DNA of 64,000 nt from Aegilops tauschii subsp. strangulata (taxonomy: Eukaryota > Streptophyta > Magnoliopsida > Poales > Poaceae), in contig NC_053040.3 in assembly GCF_002575655.3 (NCBI RefSeq), positions 155,993,148 through 156,057,147 of the forward strand, given 5' to 3'. Position numbers and translations under genes: made by a program. The notes beneath the pieces are model-generated. The model saw only the letters and a program-made list of their open reading frames with translations, was not told the origin of the DNA and searched no databases. Below, one piece after another: positions 20,510 to 31,200 of this stretch. The stretch's first letter is position 1. Each line of letters opens with the position of its first letter.

Positions 20510-22310
20510 TCTGATGTTTGTTGCCCTGAGCCCCTCTTATGTAATGCCACTGGTAAAATGTAGCAGTCACACTGTTAAAAGTAAGGAAACGTTAAACCAA
20601 TGTTGTTTTCAATGTAATGCCTCCGGTAATATGAATCAATGGCATTGTTTTTCATGTCCTGCTAAATTTCCCATTAAGATAAGTTGCTTCTTTTCGTTAG
20701 AAATGCAATTGTCCTGGTCCACCTACTCTCCTGTGCCCAAATACCAACTCTTTAGCAGCTGTTAATGTAATGTTGCTGGTAAAATGAAGCATGGCACAAT
20801 TAAAGTAATGTCATATTTAACGGTTGTCATAGTTAATCCTAATGCCCACACCAATAATGCTGTTGCTTTAGAAATTGCTACTGTCCTTATAGGATTGCCA
20901 TTCAGATAAGGAACATGCTTCTTTTCATTTGATGTATGTTTCATCACTTGTTAGTCACCCTCCTTTCCACCTTTTTGTGCAAACAGAGATATACATTTCA
21001 CGCTTGATCTTAGTTGAACTGCACAAATGATATCCAAATTATAGTTGAACATTCCACGAGCTTCACAACAAACCTTGATGTTGCTCAATTTTATTGCAAC
21101 TAATGAAGAAGAAGCTGCTAGCTCAAGGGACATTGCTTCATTTTTGGTGAACTGCACAAAAAGTTCCCATGAATTGAATCATCCATGTTGGTGACTGGTG
21201 TCATCCATTCTACGATGGCGTTGACTGTAGATATGGTTCCCATCATGAGCTATGTTCATTTTTGGTCCGATCGTTTGCCAAAGATCCAGCATGTTGAGTC
21301 TGCTCTTGTGCTACTGTTTTGGCACTGCCATGATAAAGCAGTGATGTTATTATTTTGCACCTTAATCTAGTGGCACTATTAATTTGAGGCAATGTTTTGG
21401 CACCTCTAGTGCCACTGATTTTTTTGTATATCGAAAGAGGGGGTTTCCTCTAATTTCATTAAAGAAACCCAACCATAGAGAACCATTATCTGACAACATC
21501 TTAGTGTAAACGGGCAGTTATGCAACTACTACTAGAACGGATTGAGTACTAGCAGGAGACAAGTTCACCACATAAGCTAGGCAGGTAGGGGGACGCAGCA
21601 CCAGCTCGACCAAGTTTGGATTACAACCCAAATGCTACCACAGAAACATCAGGGGGAAGATAGGGACTGAAAGAGCCAGCTTTAGCATCCCAGTCTAAGC
21701 ACCCCCGACCTCCATCCTTGCGATGCATGGTACACCTCGCTTGCCACCTGCTCTACCCTAGTGCCACTGATAAAATGAAGTAATAATACAGTTAAAATAC
21801 AGCGAGTGTCCTCTCTATCATTTCATTTCCCATGTAGATAAAGAAAGTGCTTCTCTTTGTTAGTATATGTTTCATCAACTAGTCCCATTGTTAATGTTTA
21901 AGTGTTTCTGCAAACTGGGGTGCTTAATTTAAGTTGATCTGCACAAAAATATAGATTGGAATGTCTCAAGGCCCCTCCTTGTACTACCGATGTACACTGA
22001 TGTTCATCACTGGCAGAAGGTGTATCAGGGAGAATTGGGTCGATTTCCAGTATGAGGCCTACTGTATGAGGCGTCGTAGGGCCCATCTCGCCCTCGCAGC
22101 ATGGCATACTTTGATACTATCGCAATATTTTCTTTTATTTATTAGTGTATTTTTCATCAACTAGTGCCACTATAATGTAATCACACTTTTTCATTATCTG
22201 TGCAAACAGGGTTATTCAGCTGCATTTTGGTGGAACTGCACAAATGTACGGATGGAACCGACATATATGCAGAGTGCGAGGTGTGCCAAGTAAAAATTAC
22301 TGACACCAAC
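20510..22310 (+). repeat. Repeated intron-exon-like modules
   Basis: A block is repeated about four times (near 20,540, 20,765, 21,410/21,772 and 22,160). It comprises TAATG and a CCACTGGTAAAATG-like motif, an AT-rich tract with CTTCTTTTCRTT, TTTCATCAACTAG, then TGTGCAAACAG, a branch/acceptor-like end, followed by a short element ending TTGAACTGCACAAATG. The last element appears after TGCAAACAG at about 20,987, after TGCAAACTG at about 21,917, and after TGCAAACAG at about 22,210. It looks like a duplicated intron plus a roughly 40-bp exon. No protein with a known domain results. Confidence 0.5.
21420..21757 (-). mobile_element. Poly(A) retroposon with 14-bp target-site duplication
   Basis: CTAGTGCCACTGAT occurs at 21,406-21,419 and again at 21,758-21,771, flanking 338 bp. 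On the minus strand the insert starts GGGTAGAGCAGGTGGC and ends in a poly(A) tail (plus-strand run of T beginning at 21,420) preceded by GGAAACCCCCTCTTTCG. A long direct duplication with a poly(A) end is diagnostic of target-primed reverse transcription. The end resembles LINE 3' ends of Triticeae, so it is probably a 5'-truncated LINE. A SINE is possible, but I see no convincing A and B boxes. Confidence 0.8.
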
Positions 22311-22389
22311 CATGCTCCATGCATGCATTGGCATCCACCACCACCAGTGGGATGTGTGGCGCTCTCTGTGGACGGATGTTTCTCAGCAG

Positions 22390-22545
22390 CAAATCCTCTA
22401 ACCAAATACTAATACGGCTCTTTCGCATACATTGCCACATGGCCCTTACCGTCCTCGAAATCTCCCACTCGTTGTCAAACCAAGTAAGGATCTCCTTCAG
22501 CCTGGCTAACTTCGCCGGGTCGCTGCCGGTGATCTACTCGATTTG
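22390..22545 (-). pseudogene. Unknown small gene, minus-strand copy of a head-to-head pair
   Basis: On the minus strand one frame reads ITGSDPAKLARLKEILTWFD followed by an acidic/aromatic stretch and a Met/Arg-rich end. It aligns with IVDGDPVKLARMLEIQSWFD in the plus-strand copy at 23,254. Stops occur upstream of the conserved part, so no clean start exists. The domain is not recognised. The copy is preceded (to its right) by the 36-bp array at 22,584-22,799, as the plus-strand copy is preceded by the 33-bp array, so the pair is mirrored. Confidence 0.5.
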
Positions 22546-22583
22546 ATGCTACATCCTCTCCATAGATGTCCTTCGGAGGGGGG

Positions 22584-22799
22584 TGGTTTGCAATGGAGAA
22601 GAGGGAGAGGCGAGACGGTGGTCTTGCAATGGAGAAGAGGGAGAGGTGAGACAGTGGTTTTGCAATGGAGAAGATGGAGAGGAGAGGGGGTGGTTTTGCA
22701 ATGGAGAAGAGGAAGAGGCGAGACGGTGGTTTTGGAATGGAGATGATGGAGAGGAGAGGAGGTGGTTTTGCAATGGAGAAGAGGGAGAGGAGCATGCGA
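22584..22799. repeat. 36-bp tandem repeat, six units
   Basis: Six units of about 36 bp, each TGGTTTTGCAATGGAGAAGA plus a GGGAGAGGAGAGACGG-like tail. The reverse complement (CCATTGCAAAACCACC, CTCCTCTCC) resembles the 33-bp array at 23,004-23,200, which lies in the mirrored position. Confidence 0.9.
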
Positions 22800-23003
22800 C
22801 AGCGATTTAGGATTGGACGAGGGGGAAGGTGCGCTGTGACTGGATCAAAATCAAAATCAATTTACCCTTCAATACAGTAGCGGCGTTGGATACGAACCAA
22901 ACAATACAATTTTTGGTGACATGCATTCACATTTTGCTTGTCAAATACAGTACGTGGTCAAACTTTGACCCAAAATATGCAAAAGAAAAAAATACCTCGA
23001 AGA

Positions 23004-23200
23004 CCAGCGCCGCTCCTCTCCTCTTAAACCACCGCCGTTCCTCTCCTATTCCAATCTAAATCCAGCGCCGCTCCTCTCCTCTTCCATTTCAAAACCACCA
23101 CCCCTCCTCTCATGTTCCAATCCAAAACCAGCGCCGCTCCTCTCCCATTCTAATCCAAACCAGCGCCGCTCCTCTCCTCTTCCATTCAAAAACCACCGCC
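23004..23200. repeat. 33-bp tandem repeat, six units
   Basis: Six units of about 33 bp, each CCAGCGCCGCTCCTCTCCTC or CCACCGCC-variant followed by TTCCATTTCAAAA. It forms the leader of the plus-strand copy of the unknown gene. Confidence 0.85.
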
Positions 23201-23232
23201 GGCGAGTGAAGGTGTTCTGGAGAAGTAGATCG

Positions 23233-23775
23233 ATGAAGGAGTACAACTGATACGTGAGGATCGTAGACGGCGACCCTGTGAAGCTAGCTAGGATGTTGGA
23301 GATACAGTCTTGGTTTGACAACAAGGACCAACTAGCGGCGACGGTGACATCCATGGCCAAATATCTGCAACAGAGCGAAAAGGCGGCGATACTCCCGAAG
23401 GGAGTCGCGTGGGAGTACATAGAGCTGCTCCTCTGGGCCATGGAGCAAATAGATTCACCGAATCCGATCGTGAGGGAGTGGTGGTGGGAGTATCGATCCC
23501 AGATGGAGCATCCACCAGAGATTGAAGGATCGAGCATCTACAGGGTGCCGTTTGTGAGGGTGTCGTGCCAGAGTGAGCCGGCGGAGTCTTCGTCGACCGA
23601 ACCCAACTGCAAAAGGAGAAAAGGAGTTGGCCCAACAACGCTTCCCCGCCATCCTATCCCTCTCGCCGTTCACATCGTCTCACGGGTCGGCTGTCTGCCG
23701 CCGAAGAATAGGAGGGGACTGCCCCCCCACCAACCCAATAGTCAGGCAGGTTGTGGATTGTCAGGAGGAGCTTAG
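23233..23775 (+). pseudogene. Unknown small gene, plus-strand copy of a head-to-head pair
   Basis: An ATG at 23,233 is followed after five codons by an in-frame TGA at 23,248. From 23,251 the frame is open to 23,775. Residues aligning with the minus-strand copy (DPVKLARMLEIQSWFDN) come first. Then a helical segment with WEYIELLLWAMEQID and VREWWWEYRSQMEHPPE, then a Ser-rich linker with a KRRK basic patch, which may be a nuclear signal. The C-terminal part looks like read-through of non-coding DNA. No known domain was recognised. The early stop makes this copy a pseudogene unless translation starts internally. Confidence 0.45.
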
Positions 23776-24240
23776 GGCTATCAGGATTTGCAGGTTGTGA
23801 ATTGTGTTTTGTGTTGTCTATTTTGAGAGTACTTTCAGATATGAATGTCTTTTGAATTTCAGATATGCAGTATTGAGCATATGAAGTATTTTATGAATTT
23901 TAGAGATCTATTTTTAGCACTTAAAAATGTAGTTTCATATAAAAGTGCAGACAATGTGATTCTCAGAGAAGAAACTGCAAGTTTCAGTTTCAGATAAGAA
24001 ACTGCAAGTTTCAGAGGCAGAGCATTTATATTAACACGCCCTTTTCAAATAGGGATAACATCATGTTGGAAGTTTTATTCATGGTCGAAAATGGAACTAC
24101 CAGCCAGTTAACATCATGCTGATCAACATTTATGCATAGCACATCTTCATATGATGCACAGTCAAAAAGATATGCTATTTTCAAAATGCCCACACAATGT
24201 CGAGTGTGTGAAAAATAGAGAAAATGAGGGACAAAGTTTT
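23776..24240. other. No gene seen
   Basis: AT-rich sequence with a short direct repeat, GAAACTGCAAGTTTCAG at 23,969 and at 23,998. It looks like a 3' flank or transposon filler. Confidence 0.4.
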
Positions 24241-24338
24241 GGCAAGTGTTGGACGTGGTGTGCATAGATGACAATGGGGACCCACATGTCAGTAATGGCA
24301 GAGGCAAAAAATTTGGAGATATTTTCACTGCATCAGGT

Positions 24339-24393
24339 GGAATCGAACCCGGGTGGAACAACGGTCGGGTAGTGTCACTTGGCCACTGGGCTA
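24339..24393 (-). other. tRNA-like A-box/B-box pair (pol III promoter-like, SINE-like)
   Basis: On the minus strand TAGCCCAGTGGCC (24,381-24,393) matches an internal A box and GGGTTCGATTCC (24,339-24,350) matches the B-box consensus GGTTCGANNCC, with about 30 bp between them, as in tRNA genes. The bases that should pair as acceptor stem do not, so this is not a functional tRNA gene. It is probably a tRNA-derived piece of a SINE or of the surrounding transposon. Confidence 0.5.
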
Positions 24394-24460
24394 GTTTAGT
24401 AGTTTCGGTAGAAATAAGGCACTGTATCTAGGATGCCTTCGCCGGCTCCGGTGGTTCGTT

Positions 24461-24613
24461 CTCGTCCTCCGCCTTTGTGCGCTCGCAGCGGCGCCGCTAT
24501 CTGCCGTTGTGAACATGCTGAACAAACGAGAGGAATCTGGAGAGGACTGTACGTTGAGAGGCGGACAGTCGGGACCCACCAGGTCTATGGCCGTACGCAA
24601 GCAAATGCCTCAT
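24461..24613 (+). repeat. Duplicated block A (partner at 26,010-26,150)
   Basis: AGGACTGTACGTTGAGAGGC, CACCAGGTCTATGG and the surrounding CGTCGTCC/CGTCCTCCG text match AGGACTGTACGTGAAGAGGC and CACCAGGTCCATGG at 26,010-26,150 in the same orientation. The pair is about 1.54 kb apart and belongs to the CACTA-like region. Confidence 0.7.
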
Positions 24614-25384
24614 TGAAAAAATACTTTCTCCTAATGCTATACTGACGTTGGGGCCCACAGGTTTGTCAACATAGTTACATTTTTTATGTGCGTCAACGTA
24701 GTTACTAAAGGAGATAAATTTACAATGAAGCCGGAGAGCTGGCAGGCATCATTTATTATCAATGGGCCAGCAAGTATCAGCTAGGTTGTGGACTGCCCCG
24801 TCTAGGCTTTCTTTTTTAACATGCACAACCCACGACATATGTCGGTTTGTATTTTCTTGAGGCCCGTCAAGTATTGACCGGCCTATGGACCTCCCATCCT
24901 AGGTTTTATTTTTCTTGAAACATCGGCAGCCCAACTTATGTATTTTTTTGAAGAATACGCAGAGGTCTGTTCTATTTTTCTATATAAGAATAGGAACACC
25001 AGGTTAAACTTATGTTTCTCTTCTAACTATATTATATATATCTATATTATTTTATATGTTATTATATATTATTGTTATTGTCATGAATATTTAATAGATA
25101 CTTACATATATAAGAAAAAACATCCCATGTCTTATTAACTTATAAAAATAACTTTTTAACCATAAAATCCAGGATTTTTTTACATTAAGGCAATGAAAAT
25201 CCTGATGATTGTGTACAAAAGCTTGGTAAGATTTAAGGACCAATGTAATAATAAAGCACTTATTATTTAAATATAGTTATAACAAAATGCCCAGCCCCTG
25301 TTTATTTTTTGATAGCATTGCTGCGCCCAACCCAACATTATAATTAGAACCAGCCCAGCAAAATCGTCTATTTCGAGAAAGTGC
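24614..25384. other. Transposon filler, no gene seen
   Basis: AT-rich DNA with GGCCC-containing motifs (GGGCCCACAGG, GAGGCCCGTCAAG, GCAGCCCAACTT) in alternating contexts, and an imperfect TA-rich tract (25,028-25,080). No coding signal. Confidence 0.4.
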
Positions 25385-25565
25385 AAGTGGGCTGTAATTT
25401 TTTAGGAAAAAATAAATTGGCCGCATGGACGCTACATTATTTGTTCAGCCAGCCCAGGAAATTCATGTATTTCGAGAAAGGGAAAATGGCTTGTAGTTTT
25501 AAAAAAATGGGCCGCATGGACGGTACATTATTTGTTCACTCGGCCGAGCAAATGGACTGTAATTC
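25385..25565. repeat. About 90-bp tandem duplication
   Basis: GGCCGCATGGACGCTACATTATTTG at 25,419 recurs as GGCCGCATGGACGGTACATT at 25,511, with TTTCGAGAAAG and TGTA(A/G)TTTT blocks in the same order before each. The spacing is about 92 bp. Confidence 0.75.
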
Positions 25566-26009
25566 TCAAAAAAAGATCAAATGGACTATAAATTCTGAAA
25601 AAATGGGTTGAATATGTGCCGCATTTTTGGAGGCTGAAATGTGGGCCAATAGGCCGAAGCCAACGCAAGTCGTTGTCAACTTAGTCAACAAATGATTCTG
25701 ACATCAATAGCCGTTGGATTTACATCCAACGACCGACATCCATCTTAAATCTCTTGTCTTCTTCCTCCAGCGACGCTGGGACCACCTGCTCCCACCTCCT
25801 ACTGCTAGCAGCTCTGCTTAGCACGCTTCACTGTGAAGCGCTATCCCACCGCCGGCCAGGCCATCCCTCCACCCCTCCACACCTCCTGTTATTCTCCACC
25901 AACTGCCGAACCACGCCGCGCCAAAACTAGTTAACCCTCGTACACCTCTCCGTCTGCGACTCCACTCCTGCGTCTTCCCATCTCTGGCTCGTTGCCGTCG
26001 GGGCCTCGC

Positions 26010-27944
26010 CGTCGTCCACCGCCTTGTATGTGCTCGGCGCGGCATGGTCAACGTGGTCAACAAACAAGAGTCATCGGAAGAGGACTGTACGTGAAGAGGC
26101 TGACAATGGGGACACACCAGGTCCATGGACGCACGCATGCAACCGCTTCCTTATTACGCGAAAATAAATTTATTCCTCCCTTTGAAAGTTGGGGCCCACC
26201 ACATATATCTTTGCATGGAAGGAAGTGCGTCCTTATTCCTGCCACTGACAGCTAGGACCCACCAGCTACATCTTCGCACGCAAGGAAGTGTGTCCATATT
26301 ACGAAAAAAAGATTCTTCCCCTGGTAGCTGGGACCCAACAGCTATATCTTCGCACGCAAGGAAGTGCCTCCTTATCCTCCCTGACAGCTGGGACCCATCC
26401 GGTCGAACCATACACAGGGTTGTCTGTCTGGTCGCGAACGTGTACGTACATACTGGTCGATCAGTCTCTCTGCAGTGATGAACCGTGACCAAGTAAGGAG
26501 TGGCACGTGTCGTAGTAGAGGCGCGAACATAGCATGTCACGCAGTCCCTTCTATATCATGTACATGTACGTACAGCCATGCTGCAAGAAAGTAAATATGG
26601 CTACTTACGTACATATGGGCGGGGTCTCAAACGAGTACAGCGATGGCGTCCTATTCATCGGCAGCTAACCGGCTCGGTCAGAACGGAGAAACTGCGTCGT
26701 GTTCATCGAGAGGGAACGAAATGCATCCTGTTCATCGAGAGCCAACCGGCTTGGACGGAACAGCCAAGCCTGGTGTACCGCAGAACGGAGGAAACGACCT
26801 TCTGTTCGACCGCCTACGGTTGAAACGGGATCATGTTCATCGAGAGGGGTCTGGCGTACTACAAAATGGAGGAAACGGACTTCTCTTCGACCTCCTGCAG
26901 TCGAAATGGGGTGTTGTTGATAGGGAGGGGTGTGGGGTACCACAAAACAGAGGAAACTGATTTCTCTTCGACCTCCTATGGTCAAAACGGGGTCCTGTTT
27001 CATCAGGAGGGGTGTGGCGTACCACAAAATGGAACTCCACGGGCTACTATTCATCCACCGTCTACTGCCTCGCTCCAGCCTCCATGGGCTAATGTTCATC
27101 CAACATCGACCTCCTCCAGCCTCCACCTGCGACTGTTCATCCACGGCGTCTCCCTCCTTCCTCCACCAGCTATTGTTCATCGACGGGGTCCTGTTCATCC
27201 AACCTCCACCAGCTACTGTTCAACCAGCCCCCCACGGGGTCCTGTTCATCCAGCCTCCACCGGCTACTATTCTACCAGCCCTCCATGGGGTCCTGTTCAT
27301 CCACCCCCAACCGGCTCGATCGGGGTCCTGTTCATCCAGCGGCAACGGCCTCTACTACCACAGGGTCCTATTCATCCAACCCCCATTGGGAACTGTTCAT
27401 CCAACCCCCAACAACACTCACTGTTCATCAAGAGGCAGCAGGTTCAATCGACTTCAGTTAGTAGCAGTAGCGAAGGAATCGCTCAGGTTCAGTTAACAGC
27501 CAGGGATCAATTGCTTGGGTTCAGTAACGTAGCCAGTGCAATCGCTCGGGTTCAGTAAGATAATGCCTCGCACGGGTTCAGTTAGAGCCCAACGCCTCGC
27601 ACTCACGCGTACGTATACTAGAGAAAACGCGCAAATCTCTGTGCATCACTCGGCCCCGACCACCCACCGTAACCGGGAACTCCGTGATATTTTCCTTGCC
27701 CTCGCTTCTACCATGATTTTTTCTGTCATGGACGACCCAAAGAATGTCATGCAGCTGTGTCTCCAGCCCCCCTAGGACGAAAAGCCCATTTTCTGTCATG
27801 ATTTTTTGTCATAGAAGTAGGAGCCCACCACATCTATGATGATACCAGGTTTTGTCACAATTATGGTCATAGAAGTGTCATAAGCATGACAGGAAAAAAA
27901 TTCGTTCGGCCCAAAATGTCACGGATGTGTCTTTTTTTGAAGTG
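26010..27944. mobile_element. CACTA-like terminal region with right terminus
   Basis: The sequence ends CTTTTTTTGAAGTG at 27,944. On the minus strand this starts CACTTCAAAAAAAGACACAT, a CACT-type terminus, and the sequence then changes to a Gypsy LTR. Inside it are dense subterminal repeats: GCTRGGACCCA plus TCTTCGCACGCAAGGAAGTG (26,225-26,390), an 81-bp array (26,700-27,035), and roughly 50-bp GTCCTGTTCATCCA units (27,170-27,330). TCATAGAAGTGTCATAAGCA near the end is typical of Triticeae CACTA termini as far as I know them. The candidate 3-bp flank is GAG. No left terminus was identified, so the full extent is unknown. It may reach back to about 24.2 kb. Confidence 0.65.
26700..27035. repeat. 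81-bp tandem repeat, about four units
   Basis: The anchor AACGGAGGAAACGACC and its variants occur at 26,783, 26,865, 26,946 and 27,027, so the period is about 81 bp. Each unit also holds TCGACC(G/T)CCT and GTTCATCGAGAGGGGT-like blocks. The period is a multiple of three and keeps several frames open for up to 241 codons. These frames are not considered genes. Confidence 0.85.
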
Positions 27945-28203
27945 GAGGGTTTTTAGTCTTTAGGGCTAGAGCTACATTCACCACCTCATTGCCTTAGGGT
28001 TTAGCCCATACTGATCTGGAGGTAGTTCTACTCTGTAAACCATATCATACATCCAATACAATCGAGCAGGACGTAGAGTTTTACCTCTTCGACAGGGCCC
28101 GAACCTGGGTAAACACTGTTTTCGTCATCCTTTGTTCCCCATCGGTCCTAGATCCATAGCTTGGGCCCCCCTACCCCGAGGTTTGCCGGTTTTGACACCG
28201 ACA
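27945..28203 (+). mobile_element. 3' end of an LTR of the older Gypsy element
   Basis: The sequence ends TTTTGACACCGACA at 28,203 and is followed by TTTGTGCTTTCATTGAGAG and then the gag start region. This is the usual 5' LTR/leader junction of a Triticeae Gypsy group. The upstream part of the LTR is missing because the CACTA-like terminus abuts it at 27,944. Whether the CACTA inserted here or the region was rearranged cannot be decided without the other side. Confidence 0.6.
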
Positions 28204-28246
28204 TTTGTGCTTTCATTGAGAGTTCCGTTGTAGGATCACCGGATCA

Positions 28247-31200
28247 ATGGCTCGCCTGATCATAGGAGAAGGCATCGGATCCGGGGAGTTCTCGTCCCCA
28301 GACAATTCTTCGCGTTTGGCAGCATCGTGCTGCACGCAGACCCGACTGGCCATCTGGCTCAGGTCGACACCTTCGCCCCCGGACACCGATTCACTTTGGT
28401 AGTCTGGAATATGTTGCGGACACACGGGGCGATCTAGTTTTTACCGGTTTCACCTCCCCCTTCCGCACCCTCGCCACGCCCGCTATGGAGTTCCTCCTCG
28501 ATATGATAGGCAGATCGGCTCTGATAGCTTCGAGCCAGGAGAGGTCCGCATCAAGCAGGGGGCAGACCCCGCCTCCGTTCGGACACGTCACGACCGCGGA
28601 GGACCTATCCTCAACCTTCGAGGTAGAATCAGGAGGCAGAGGCCAAGAGTCAATCTCGGCCGAACTTTCCTTTCACAACGCTCCCCCGGCCTTGAGTCCT
28701 TACGACTAAGCGGTAGCCAACAGCCATGGGTCACCCCCAGTCCAAAGTTGGTCGATCTCGAACCCCAACGAGGAAGCCACAAGCAAGGATCAAGGCCCGT
28801 CCTTGACCTCCAGTGACGGCCCGGGCCCCTCAAGGATCCGGCTCCGCACCCCGAGCTCAGCACAGCCAACGAAAATCAAGGGCCGTCCAAGGCACTGATC
28901 GCACCCCACACCGCTACAACAGAGTCCGGCCCGGTGCCCTCGGGCTCGGCGACCCTCGCAATGGTAAACGAGGCGCTACACCGAATCCAGAAAATGACCA
29001 TCCAGGAGGACCTGCCCTCCGCTTTCAGTCATCGACCCTTCGAGGCGTACAATAGGGAATTTTGCGTCCCACCCACAACCCATTTGGTAGCCACTATCGA
29101 TGATTTAACCAATATGCGAGACTATAATTCGGAGAATGCCGAATACATGGACGAGGAGGACGTAGCCACGGCTAATGCCGATGTTGCCCCCCGTCACGGG
29201 GCGCTGGTCGGCCACATCCACCTACGATATTTACATGGTGGACACCCCAAAGGACGGAGGCGGCACTCCTGGTCAGGAGCGAGGCAATCCCAGAGATGAG
29301 CCGCCCAAACGCCGAAAACAGCATCATCAATCAAAGCCACGTCGAAGCCATGCGATCAACATAGACTCCGTGGAGAACGGCACCGTAAATAGCACAGACG
29401 ACCTCATAGGGGACGCAGCCAACGAGAACAATCAGGATGACCCCGCAGGGCAGGAGGACCCACTCAATCCAGAAAACCACGACGACTCCGAGGATAGCAA
29501 CTACCTCCCACTCTCTGAAGAGGAGGCCAGTCTCAGGAATGATGACTTCATCGTCCCCGAAGACCCTCTGGAGCAGGAACGATTCAAACGGAGGCTTTTA
29601 GCCACCGCCCGGAGCTTAAAGAAACAAAAACGCAAAATCAAGGATGAACAGCACACCCTCAGCGACTGATGGATTAAAGTCCTATCTGATGAAGAAGGGT
29701 ATGTATGCGAATAGCCAACCAAAAGTTACCCCAAGCGAAGACTCCTGCCGCAGTTGGATGACGAGGCCATAAAGCCCACATGCCTAATATACACAAACGC
29801 CGAACAGCCGGACCGCCCCCCTAGAGGGCGAGACAGAGAAGCTGACGAGGCCAAACACCCAGCCGCCCACCTCGCCGTCATAGCAAGGATCAAGTGCGGC
29901 CCACTTACGAGTACGACCTCCGCCATGACCTAGATGCCCAAGGAGGCCGCACCAAGTCCATTTACGGACCCAGAGAAGACCCGTATGCTTATCGGGAAGG
30001 ATACTATGATCGGCTAAACCGAAACAATAGAATCCCGGAGCAGCAGCAAATTCGGAGGGCCGAAGACCTCCGACGTGACGTAGCCCGAGTGCGGGGCACC
30101 GCACACCCCCTATGTTTCACAGAGAGGGTAATGCAACACCAATTCCTGGAAGGCTTCAAGGCTGTGAATATCGAATCATATGACGGAACCACAAATCCAG
30201 CCGTATGGATAGAGGATTTCCTCCTCCACATTCACATGGCACGAGGAGATGACCTCCACGCCATCAAATATTTGCCGCTAAAGCTTAAAGGTCCAACTCG
30301 ACACTGGTTGAACAGCCTCCCCGAAGACTCCATAGGCTGTTGGGAAGAGCTCGAGGATGCTTTCCGAGCAAACTTTCAGGGCACCTATGTCCGGTGGCCT
30401 CTGGATGTGGACGACCTAAATTGCATTACACAACAACCCGGAGAGTCTGCCTGACAACTTTGGAACCAATTCCTGACCAAGAGAAAACAGATCGTTGATT
30501 GTCCGGATGCCGAGCCTTGGCCACCTTCAAGCATATTGTCAAGGACGAATGGCTCGTACGACAGCTCAGCCAGGACAAACCAAGAACTATGACAACCCTT
30601 ATTTCCATCATGACCTACTTTTGCGCAGGCGAAGACAGTTGGCTTGCCACAAAAACACCAACCGAGACACACCCGGTACCTCCGAGGTTCTAGACGAAAA
30701 TAGAAAGCCCAGACGCAGCAAGAATAAACGTCACCACAATGACGGCGAGGGTGAGGATACTGCAGGAAATGTCAGATTCCGAAATCAGAAGTCAGGACCC
30801 CGAAAGAAGGCCCCTAAAGGCAATAGCGACGACCCGTCCAGACTGGATACAATTCTGGACAGACCCTGCCAGATCCACGGCACGTCAGAGAAGCCCGCCA
30901 ACCACTCCAACCGGAACTGCTGGGTGATCAAACAGGTCGGCAAACTCACAACTGAAGACTCGGGCAAAAGCCCATGAAGCGAGGACGATGATGAGCCACG
31001 CGGGCCAAATAGTGGAGGCCAGAAACCCTTCCCTCCGAGGTCAAGACGGTAAAAATGATTTATGCAACCCACATACCGAAGAAGGAGAGGAAGCGAGCAC
31101 CATGGGACATATACTCTGTCGAGCCAGTAGCGCCAAAGTTTAATCCATGGTCAGCCTGACGATCATGTTCGATCGCAGGGACCATCCGACCAGCATACGC

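Noticed and set aside
22200..22412. A possible RNase H fragment (WHPPPPVGCVALSVDGCF)
   Set aside because: The W-PPP-VDG resemblance to LINE-type RNase H is short, and the flanking residues do not continue the domain, so it is treated as chance.
24339..24400. Functional tRNA gene on the minus strand
   Set aside because: A and B boxes match, but the flanking bases cannot form an acceptor stem and the D stem is poor.
26833..27558. A 241-codon frame and overlapping frames on both strands
   Set aside because: They lie in 81-bp and about 50-bp CACTA subterminal repeats. Repeat units divisible by three keep frames open by chance.
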